Shown here: in pieces, positions 36,901 to 40,979 of the stretch
How the letters are laid out: each line of letters begins with the position of its first letter
Position numbering within the stretch: the stretch's first letter is position 1
Virus record (IMG/VR): IMGVR_UViG_3300023184_000168
Span: 1 to 52,988 of that record
Direction: 5' to 3' (one strand)
Origin: a virus
Length of the DNA: 52,988 nt
Notes under the pieces: model-generated
Databases searched by the model: none
What the model was told of the DNA's origin: nothing
The model's input: only the letters and a program-made list of their open reading frames with translations
Program-made: the position numbers and the translations under genes

Positions 36901-37105
36901 CTTTTCTAAGAGGTAAATTTTCTTTAAGATAAAAGTCAGTTGCAGGATTATAATTAGGAGTAATTATAGATCCAACAAATCCATCAATACGTTCAAGTTG
37001 TGGTGTTTGTATTAAAGGGTCAAGTGTGCCGGATAAAAATTTTGAATTTTTATCAGTTTTTAAATATTCAGGAAGTAGATTAACTGACTTTTTGTTATCT
37101 ATCAT
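21959..37105 (-). CDS. giant (5,048-residue) baseplate/tail structural protein
   Basis: One uninterrupted frame of 15.1 kb, 29% of the window, between gp6 and the fibre genes. No signal peptide is seen. The N-terminus has IDWDKLINYNQYYWLPNGP. Strand-rich Asn/Ser/Thr/Tyr segments dominate. Residues about 1967-2703 hold seven FG-GAP-like blades (for example RFGHSIYINE...LLVGAP, KFGHSISISQ, KYGSSVIA...IYVGAP), suggesting an integrin-type beta-propeller. Within it are two ~135-residue helical inserts beginning YYKSTRAEV and YYNSTRPEV. Residues about 3462-3540 have repeats of GYTQTPTVTITGGGG type. The C-terminal part contains several VYVNG/VYYN-like strands and DSERIEFF. It is probably part of a baseplate appendage or host-binding apparatus; gene position supports this, but no exact function is known to me. 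Confidence 0.75.
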   Translation of the reverse strand: MIDNKKSVNLLPEYLKTDKNSKFLSGTLDPLIQTPQLERIDGFVGSIITPNYNPATDFYLKENLPLRKEYPLEPALVFKDASSNITDVIGFDDIINEINLQGGKTDNLDRLFRSKFYSYNPHIDWDKLINYNQYYWLPNGPDAILVDDLKEDIEGTPTYIILNNYSLSNGMKLKLSSNNKEYYVEGVGKSIKLIDIKLLEVHESVAQIYNETFDSDLFDSYPFDSNKTLPVIPEYITINKASGDLNPWTRYNRWFHGDIIRITAEINNQQAVYPLDRRANRPIIEFNPDIKLYNFGSVGIQNVDIIDTTTTDAFSQVDGTIGYYSDEVLLEHGFRIIFNADTSLNGKIYKVNYDTSTNPPTLRLIEPSTPLPASSVSINYGILNQGTSWHYTTQNINGIDVIQWKKSQQHTTINQAPLFDLFDNSQPTQLSYSDKNSNFAGSKIFGYEVGTIYDKVLGFPLKYKNSIGVGSYVFKNYFMSDIVSITDVNNISSTITTGVTYLKIGNEFKNVWEPSVNYQIPIVEIQTMLTSTNVLKLKSIVTSATSVISYVNGNLVNSTLDTDGITIHVSTSSVNIAKNDIVSLEIISKDTPNENGYYKTPLGLTNNPLNGPITELTLSELSDHLSTMVNGITGFIGEFPGISNLRDLNDYAKYGSRLIINANPIAFPQIFLGKKEHNVVDSIRYSAEQYDQFKINFLNALSKVDSQLTPRDALDLVLTQLNSSKDSRSLYYRSDMLGYGPNKIVRDYTVTGANNIFPIGVKFDLTALSFKSVIVYYNDYQLIANSEYYFDSIDNTIIVNTDILNLVAGDKISIHYYLDTGGAYIPPTPSKLGLYPKYKPEYFLDDTYLNSTNVIRGHDGSIIKAFDDYRDAIILEYEKRVFNNIKINYNPKIFDVNGYLPSAFRESKYSSSEINDILVKDFIKWTGQYSIDTTTNNVYDEYNFFTWNYTNGSFPIGNSYPGYWRGVYKYFYDTDRPHSHPWEMLGHSIKPLWWDIQYDWVNSEKRTALIDAVTNGIVDNLGTINSQYARINFSSIVPVDVAGNLKPPGSFLLNAGNLTIDDKSANWKFGDHSPAETAWRNSSYWPFAVNALSALLDPCSYTSSMFDTSRSYLNIKNQLTYKANDLYLNPSKLILDGEDVQSAGFGVYVIERGKQKDLNYLELLTQDLTYINFNLFHKLGGFASKDKLQIVIDSIDPVSQAQGAILPPEDYSLILNVSNPIKSARISGVIVQRSNGNFIIKGYDTTNPYFEILKPTKSLASGAITVGGKSESFTEWTGAGNSGNSGLSAIDITSTTANTTHYYKQGQIVRYNGTFYIVKVGHNTQSTFDITLFQALPSLPMVGGATAQLSSRFENTVTVVPYGTSYSTIQEVYDLLIGYGAYLESQGFIFDEYNTDLNDIVNWKFTAKEFLYWTTQNWADGNLITLSPFADYLKYSFIDSVVDDITTGDYDFSILKADGKSFPLDKFRLSREDGVCVINTIDTLEGMFFATLNSVQKEHGMVFNNKTIFNDTIYDIETGYKQRRIKLSGFRTANWNGDLSSPGFVYDNVTIIDWTAYGTYLPGKVVRYNGSYYESTVKIIGDATFDFEKWIKLDSKPVSNLLPNFDYKINQFEDFYSLDIDNFDSTQQKLAQHLIGYTPRTYLNNIFTNSISQYKFYQGYIKEKGTKNSIDKLSKVGKFTRQGDILLTEDWAFRSGNYGSFSTYNEIEFNLNESTSLENPYLVKFSETPADANPLVTYVSQSDLLLTPDSYSSANTFPIMSSSTFFDNNLVLTTAGYIRADDVTATAYNKNSLLDIANNSVLQDGNTIWMGFLENGGWGVSRYSKQSSKIAGVYVSAPGSSITFVTDQPHGLSIGDIVSVVRFNEQVNGIHIIIDIAKLDQFTVASSLTSIVDAELLSYGALFKFENARYKNIKEVANSTDILNLKNNEKIWIDEGINDKWQVYEKIKNYSVGVNGHFTATITSLSLHSELGKSIYTSDNTNILMVSAPGWTVKNTPGIGSVWVYTKHKTTSVLEKKFEYSLNTDLATYCYPNIKAQFGYSLQYDTGKNLYFAGAPNATNVVINSANTLTSGVVILSTGTGYTKNFSSEGLVKISSINNTFTKETDSTILVNPYATTAQTADYSRFGHSIYINETVSTASTTLLVGAPSGPENPTNTGHVYAYGVTRTGYYKSTRAEVIYALAANLEAPLYYGEETILNWMTFGLDTAPGFNKLIHDYRLANPNEAAIWDIWRINDAIGAVETRATVIRAYQINPNAQLYPSEEDIRYWMLNGLAGFAQSVIDNNLLNSAQYAANLAERAAASLIKPSTVISVHPVVGIELSSHVTLSPGSQFGHKIAGDTIGTVIAISAPKHIVTTGTNVGIVQLYDKDFSWSQTLKSPFGTSAEFGSDVIVSPDGSHLFVSSTESKSIGEPYGKVAVYKKTLTPYYNSTRPEVIFSLAAEELAPVYYGEETILNWMRVGLGETGVFHQFWVDYRAANPADAAIYDAERAADAFNTVATRAAVLAAYFQNPDAQLYPDEASIRYWMLNGLAGFAQSVIDNNLLNPAQYAANLAERSLALSPHPTGYSYELTQIIKNPSYTNDLKFGHSISISQDNNTLSISALGTNNSIITEFDITSKQGTTTFDEGTTQFTESLSDAGTVYVYSNLDGHFVLSEELVDSSIAEGSKYGSSVIATNNNIYVGAPTYNVSANNDTSSFYQFSKIDSTIGSLKLLRQQDDLVDISTVDRIALIDSFKEEIVEYLDVIDPVKGKIAGIAEQELRYKSAFDPATYTVGLAYTIVDSSTSWIDDHVGELWWDLSTTKYMWYEQGDDIFRKNNWGKLFPGSSIDVYEWVRSDLLPSEWAAQADTNEGLTKGISGQPKYPDNSVVSIKQLFNNVTNSFENVYFFWVKNKVTVPATSNRRISSYQVSRIISDPTANGLKFAEILSPSSVAFANVQPMLVGNRINANITIDTISNTIPKHTEWVLLSEGDANSMPTTLLEKKLIDSLLGHDQLGNAVPAINSTYRNRYGIGIRPQQTLFKNRKEALRNIVEFANSVLIKNRITGNYNFDNLNKLDTVPNTFLREYDFSVDHYSNLLSVSNDITIKYAQAKLECYVTNGKITTVDIVSAGYGYTSPPKVTVGLTETSTAELLTEINSEGKVINVIISDPGSEFVTAPILTVRPHTAIVKADENYKFIWTKYQFDYTSSLWVMIKNQTYNTPLYWNYVNWVSDDYKLFKEYNYVVSHIYELSTLDSIVPGDYVKVLNVGDGRYVILERTENAGNFSKNYNIVFSENGTFQILDSIWNYGKLNYSYDEATLEETLYDQIPDLELYYILLALKDDIFINNLKVNWNLLFFTAVKYALTEQKLLDWAFKTSFINVTNVVGSLDQRPVYKLEDEQNFEEYIKEVKPYHSQLRSYTSKYSYLESTDERLSLSATDFDLPSYYNTTTDTFSTVGLQNPLIDQQPWKAWVDNYTSEIGSIVVSNGGAGYTQTPTVTITGGGGSVISDATASAYIRNGTVYQILITSSGNGYTQAPTVTITGGGPSVTSTATAVATLLNLKTRKNKIGIKFDRVNYNSEIGETRVFDTFICSGKDDKFVLTWLADADKLTVVPTLDSKLILGTDYTLEYYTVEYNGYNKKYSRFKFLNYIPIEGQIFKISYNKSIELYTALDRIEKLHTSTDSLSSLMTGITFPGSVIQGLPFEYSVPWDTVNGAGKFDVGGSTWSELVTYYASAKIISTATIGTSTLYISTTTGIVTGQLINILNSSTIRIRPDTVVTSVDTGSRSITISKPIFKIKSAKSTATTVGSQIVVKTMTPFNVGGIVVGDKIVISGITSSGYNGTYTVDSVLDADQFAIKAISSLSTTTAVATTISSATIVTLLSTIDPSILLLDHFVQAYDKTTATSLVINLHIQYNDISNIKIFNDGLTSPMLTGIPVTGPHPGAEYYQITKDSNGMALVSFYQLVNSSYYFEFFIYGYPAIEFWKPETMMSGLDTAIAGGSWELGNFVGALGVAPEDMIVDGNKFLNLDSSYAPEELVNGHIIDSLGINVYTKDNDSHAMVMTGTFPITAGVATTATLLMGPNNYDSMIVSLGNSVGLNPLTADEMTYGIHFLEGMTATSAGQVGTAILSPYLIGTVDVATPDTLGAFKSNPSYQDAILETSTGYLWIFMNPNQNTFGETIYSYYESRGIPYAILDTNQNWWWPSGIDATYGDPAHPLAATTNAGFSQFVEMPFTFKMYGKSVHNFTIASNGSLVFIESAYPYTDDIYIDLILKNASRWDQGIYNLQNPAIMVEFTDLWQNYGIGDGGLIPLSSGNTPGIFLSTGASDAFDYIRIRFDGTHASHKNQVPTVPAIAYEVTLYSNGEDQFVEMYYENTYKGSNTNGQLGFVAGITNGGGTFAQVPYTEIEDFSSHVFYSKVSNGGQFVYLGKGKVNTSYRTSFYGFTSPTQYFMIGNEIHIPPIPYQGVGKYTVVDVGGDNSVIDSKMVVVDNTTTAVLTSLASIDDVRKVYVTVNGSEINKVTTSTDYGYMLTYVSDQNNRACVRVYGLDNTNLNPFTIQSWFFESEYTKFNRFHEDIFLIPFEGVASYTLPYFPGSSKPVSGQAIVDIYRGNPPYYGRSTPPTTTYYKVTNGQLTYNIDSVLVFPQYTFNADDVKVYANGIELRPGFDYTLDQVYSTITIVNNLLNNDDVIAIERYRNPMPEYSISDNMIHFDVGLSENNYHARVVSFADHDNMMIRTEKLTTNVYNTNKLSFPVLNDNYVWVYYNQTPLIPRREFKILDDRRTIVLSNSLYLSPGNSLIVTTINPPSYGTNVLGYRVFNDMFDRHHYGRISSFYSTTLEQPLHYNDTAIYVTDASKLVPPNPLTNKPGVVIIDSERIEFFIKDGNVLRQLRRGTLGTAPAAISYAGTSVIDQSPQQDVPYTESVLVQTTSTTSLTYTISTITNTTTGDGIKLTPGVNAVDQVTVYYGGRQLRKTPLIIHDSAISYDPSATSEVILPPEFTITTATNELVLNILDVTSNNTNITIVQRKGYVWTGTESLLTSNAIQAHFLREKEASLPDQYYYGG
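29439..29539 (-). repeat. internal direct repeat, copy B (101 bp)
   Basis: These 101 bp match 30210-30310 with a single base difference (G versus A). They encode the end of the helical insert (YWMLNGLAGFAQSVIDNN and LAER). The offset is 771 bp, exactly 257 codons, so both copies are read in the same frame. Confidence 0.9.
30210..30310 (-). repeat. internal direct repeat, copy A (101 bp)
   Basis: Partner of 29439-29539. Outside these 101 bp the two helical inserts (about 29430-29826 and 30200-30600) remain recognisably related in protein but differ much more in DNA. The near-identity is therefore either a recent conversion between copies or locally strong constraint. Confidence 0.9.
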
Positions 37106-37106
37106 T

Positions 37107-40100
37107 TTAAGATCCGCTAGTTGTTACAATCGATGAAGATTTTAATTGTGATGCAGTAATCGCATCAATAATTTCTATATCAGAAATTTTTGCACCACTT
37201 ATGAATATCTCATTTGATAAACATGTTAGTTCATATAAACTTCCAAAACTATTATTATCAGTAACTGGTACAATAACAAAATTGGTAATATCAGGTGTAA
37301 GTAAATTCATAATATAAGTTGATAGTTCGCCAAAGTGAAAACTTTGTCCAAAGTCCCAATTTTCTAAAGCAAAAAAATCATTTATACCCAACAATATTCT
37401 TGTTTTTAAATCATTGTCATTAGTTATTCTATCAGGATTTTTAACCGCTTTAAATTTTGCCTGAAGATTTATATTAGCATTTGCACCAAATAATATTTTA
37501 TAACGTACTGGGTGAAATACTATTTCATCACTTATTGATTTAATAGGAGAAAGAGATGGAAGATAATTTTGTTCTAAATTTTGACTAGTTGGAGGTAGCG
37601 GTTCACTTGATACATTACCTAACAACCAACTTCTTACATCATTATCGTATGAGGTTGTCAACATATAGATATCTATAATATTTGATTTACTAGGATCAAT
37701 TCGTCTTTCTTCACCACTATTATGCTCATAATGAAATTTAATATTAGAACATCCAGACCTACCGATATATTGATCAGTATATATAAACTTCTGATATGCT
37801 TTTGACCAATACTTAACAACATTTAAAGAAGGACTATAAAAATAGAACAATTGCCCATCAATTTTATACTCAGATGTTACGCTATTTTCATTTAAAAATG
37901 GAAGTATATCATCTGAAGTTAATGCAAATCTTGCAGTAGACCCTACTCTTTTAAAATAAACAAATTGTGATCCTACAATATTAGTAAATGAATCTGGATC
38001 TAAAATTTGCCCTGTGCCGGTATAATCATAAAAACTAATTTTTACTCGTTGAGGATCAACATAACCATCAACTTCAACAATAGAATCATCTATTTGCCAT
38101 ATATAGTCGTGATCCAATGGGGTAGATGCATTTGATAAATTAATAGAAAGAACTGTAATTTTATCTTTAATTACAGAATTATTTGTGTAATCAAAATTTA
38201 CAGAAGATTTATCATTTAAAAATGAAGTTTCTTTATCACTTTCAAATATATAATCTAATGTTCTATATCGCACCTTATAACTTTTTCCAGTCCAAATAAA
38301 TGCAATCAACCAACTTGAATCTAGTCCCAAGTCTTCCATATTATTTTGATTTGATAAACTAAAAGGATTCATTATATCTAAATTAGAATTAACAATTATA
38401 CTCCATTCCCTAGTTAACGTATCAATTGTTAATCCAAAATTACGTTGTGTCATGCATATATTTGCAATTTCACTTTCTATAGAATAGCCTAATAGGCTAT
38501 TAAATTTGTATATTACTTCTTGTGGAACGGCTCCGTGCGGAACAATGGTAGAAAAAATTATAGGACCGGTTCCGTCACTTAACGTTCCCTGACCGTAGTT
38601 AGAACCATCACCTATAACTTGTTTAACTGTAGACCAAATATAAGACTTCCCACTTGCTGGAATTCCAGTTGTAGGAATTGTTTTTAATAAATTATTTTTA
38701 TCAAAATATTTTCCAGATGGCGGCAAAAATTTGATTATCGATCCCGGAAATACGTATTGAAGATTCGATCCTGATGTAGTTCCTACTGCTACAGGAAGTT
38801 CCGAAATAGTAAAATATCCACGACTTTCACCGGGTGTAGTATTAGCATTATACCATTTTAAGGATAGATATGTTAAATTAAAACTGCTGTACTTGTTAAG
38901 ATAAAAAGATCGTAACTCAGGTAATGCAACAATAGGATTTAATCTATTTTTAATAACCGACAGTACTTGATTTTTACTAATAAATTCAAATTCAAATATA
39001 TGTTCTTGTTCTTCTTTGTATAGAATACCGTCAGTTGCAAATATATTAGTCTTACTATATTTTCCACTAACATCTGATATGTCAAAATATTTACTAAGTC
39101 CACTAGATATTCTATTAATACTTTTAACTTTAAGAATGTTCGAACCAGCAGTTAACGGAGCAATATTATAATCCTCTCCTGTAATCATTCTATTTTGAGT
39201 ATAGTATGACTGCGGTGCTTTGGACCTAATACTTGAATTAGATTCTGGACCTGCACTATTAGTGACTGTATACTGCAAACTTAATGTTAATTGTAAATTA
39301 TGATTTTGTCCTAAAGAATTTGTGTAAGGAACTGTAATGATAACCCCTGTCATTTGTTCAGGTTTTATAATATATGACAACCCATTACTTTGTCTATAAA
39401 ATAATCTAAAATCTCCTTTTGGAAGATCGCCAAATATTCCATCAGTAAAATTTAGATCAATTTGATCTTGGTCACGTGTTGATATAGCATATATTGCTCT
39501 TAAACTTTTATTAAGGCTATTATATATTACATTATTTCCCACTAATGAAGGAACAGGTGTCCACAATGTATAAAAATTTCCATTTTTATCTAATTGCCAT
39601 AACCAGGCATCAGTATTATTAATATTAGGTGTGTTTATTCCTATAATCTCATTAGGTACTGGATTATCAATATTAAATCTAGAAACACTTAAACTGCCCT
39701 GTTTAAATTGTGTAAAGAATCCAGTATTAGCACTACCACTTCCTTGATTATCATTTTTATAAATTAAACTAAATGCATTTTTAGGAGCAGGGGCTTCTTC
39801 GTAAATATAATCCTTACCGCTAAATGTAGACGGAACAATTTCAAAATTCATCGAGGTTCCATTGATGCTTTTAGAAAAATTAAAAATTGGAACATCATCA
39901 TTTGAACTATTAATTCTATATTGGTCAGTTTCTACCGCGTTAATAGTTCCACGACTTGCAGGATTTCCAAAATTGCTAGACATTGCTGAATTCATTATAT
40001 TAATGAATTGTTGATACCAACTAGAATTAGTAGGATCGTTCCATCCTACGGTAACATTTGCTAAATTTAAACCAGTTGCATCATATACACTATCTGTTGT

Positions 40101-40469
40101 AGATACAGCAGTAACTTTTAATAAACCGCTAGCAGGGATATTTCTTGCAGGATTATAACTAATTAATTGTGCAAGACGTAATACACTATCTCGACGTTGG
40201 GCAGTTTCTAAAAAGTTTTCACGAGCATTTAGATCGATACGAAAACTTAAATTTTGTCCTAGATATGCAATAACATCAATAAGAGCAATATACTCGCTAC
40301 TATCAACATAGTCATTGAATTCTTCAGGATATTTTTCCTGAAGATATGAAATCATTGTACGACGAAGAGTTTCAAAGTCGTAACTTTTAAAATCAGCATT
40401 ACGGAAAGATTGGTATACTTTTTTCCAATCTTCTGCTACTAATAGTTTTGTGTTATTTGAGGGTATCAT
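37107..40469 (-). CDS. 6: baseplate wedge protein gp6-like (baseplate J family), extended
   Basis: A 1,120-residue protein; T4 gp6 has 660. The N-terminus is distinctive of gp6/J-like wedge proteins: LQEKYPEEFNDYVDSSEYIALIDVIAYLGQNLSFRIDLNARENFLETAQRRDSVLRLAQLISYNP is visible between residues 50 and 115, here cited as EFNDYVDSSEYIALIDVIAY and AQRRDSVLRLAQLISYNPAR in particular. The middle is expanded by beta-rich Asn/Ser segments, and the C-terminus (LKTRILLGINDFFALENWDF, SFHFGELSTYIMN) again resembles gp6/J-type ends. gp6 dimers form the inner ring of the baseplate that opens on contraction. Gene order gp25-gp6 is that of T4-like phages. An AATAAATA box lies 14 bp upstream. Confidence 0.85.
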   Translation of the reverse strand: MIPSNNTKLLVAEDWKKVYQSFRNADFKSYDFETLRRTMISYLQEKYPEEFNDYVDSSEYIALIDVIAYLGQNLSFRIDLNARENFLETAQRRDSVLRLAQLISYNPARNIPASGLLKVTAVSTTDSVYDATGLNLANVTVGWNDPTNSSWYQQFINIMNSAMSSNFGNPASRGTINAVETDQYRINSSNDDVPIFNFSKSINGTSMNFEIVPSTFSGKDYIYEEAPAPKNAFSLIYKNDNQGSGSANTGFFTQFKQGSLSVSRFNIDNPVPNEIIGINTPNINNTDAWLWQLDKNGNFYTLWTPVPSLVGNNVIYNSLNKSLRAIYAISTRDQDQIDLNFTDGIFGDLPKGDFRLFYRQSNGLSYIIKPEQMTGVIITVPYTNSLGQNHNLQLTLSLQYTVTNSAGPESNSSIRSKAPQSYYTQNRMITGEDYNIAPLTAGSNILKVKSINRISSGLSKYFDISDVSGKYSKTNIFATDGILYKEEQEHIFEFEFISKNQVLSVIKNRLNPIVALPELRSFYLNKYSSFNLTYLSLKWYNANTTPGESRGYFTISELPVAVGTTSGSNLQYVFPGSIIKFLPPSGKYFDKNNLLKTIPTTGIPASGKSYIWSTVKQVIGDGSNYGQGTLSDGTGPIIFSTIVPHGAVPQEVIYKFNSLLGYSIESEIANICMTQRNFGLTIDTLTREWSIIVNSNLDIMNPFSLSNQNNMEDLGLDSSWLIAFIWTGKSYKVRYRTLDYIFESDKETSFLNDKSSVNFDYTNNSVIKDKITVLSINLSNASTPLDHDYIWQIDDSIVEVDGYVDPQRVKISFYDYTGTGQILDPDSFTNIVGSQFVYFKRVGSTARFALTSDDILPFLNENSVTSEYKIDGQLFYFYSPSLNVVKYWSKAYQKFIYTDQYIGRSGCSNIKFHYEHNSGEERRIDPSKSNIIDIYMLTTSYDNDVRSWLLGNVSSEPLPPTSQNLEQNYLPSLSPIKSISDEIVFHPVRYKILFGANANINLQAKFKAVKNPDRITNDNDLKTRILLGINDFFALENWDFGQSFHFGELSTYIMNLLTPDITNFVIVPVTDNNSFGSLYELTCLSNEIFISGAKISDIEIIDAITASQLKSSSIVTTSGS

Positions 40470-40483
40470 AATGTTCTATACCG

Positions 40484-40491
40484 TATTTATT
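40484..40491 (-). promoter_or_regulatory. candidate late promoter before gp6-like gene
   Basis: AATAAATA reading leftward, 14 bases before the gp6 ATG at 40469; one mismatch to the T4 late box. It lies in the only sizeable gap (42 bp) between the gp25 and gp6 genes. Confidence 0.35.
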
Positions 40492-40511
40492 GTAATAATT
40501 AAGTGGGTATA

Positions 40512-40952
40512 TTATTGTTGTACCCGTAATCCAATCTTTTGATCAAACGCAAGTTTTAATACACTAGATTGATTTGTGTTTTTCATTGCCAATATAATTT
40601 CAATCAAATACCCTTGCGGATATTCAGTAATTGCAATCCGTAAAGGAGAAACTCTAGGATCAGAATTGCATATATCAGTAATATCTTTTGTAAGGAGATC
40701 TTTAATTTGAGGAGTTATTGGCTCCATTAATATATCCCAAACAATGGTTCCAAACTTAGGATTCATTACCCGTTGTCCCTTACGAGTATTAAACTGATTA
40801 AGAATATTTTGTTTGATTAAATCAAAATCATAAAGTTTAGATCCTCTGTTAGTAGGATTAACTGTGCTAAACCCTTTATAATATTGGCTTAGTTTATCAG
40901 TATGTTGATCACTATAACCGGCAGGAGTAATTTCAAGATTTTTGTAAGGCAT
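40512..40952 (-). CDS. 25: baseplate wedge protein gp25-like
   Basis: A 146-residue protein of the gp25/W/TssE family. The conserved core includes DFDLIKQNILNQFNTRKGQR, VMNPKFGTIVWDILMEP and the following LTKDITDICNSDPRVS; the E-P-R style wedge core (here FGTIVWDILMEP with downstream Asp/Arg) is well preserved. gp25 joins gp6 and gp53 to form the wedge that starts sheath assembly. T4 gp25 has 132 residues, so the length fits. An AATAAATA box stands four bases before the ATG. Confidence 0.85.
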   Translation of the reverse strand: MPYKNLEITPAGYSDQHTDKLSQYYKGFSTVNPTNRGSKLYDFDLIKQNILNQFNTRKGQRVMNPKFGTIVWDILMEPITPQIKDLLTKDITDICNSDPRVSPLRIAITEYPQGYLIEIILAMKNTNQSSVLKLAFDQKIGLRVQQ

Positions 40953-40956
40953 ATTA

Positions 40957-40964
40957 TATTTATT
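40957..40964 (-). promoter_or_regulatory. late-type box directly before gp25-like start
   Basis: AATAAATA reading leftward, four bases before ATG 40952. If used as a late promoter, transcription would start within the start codon, so it is doubtful as the promoter of this gene. Confidence 0.2.
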
Positions 40965-40979
40965 AACTACTAAATCTGG

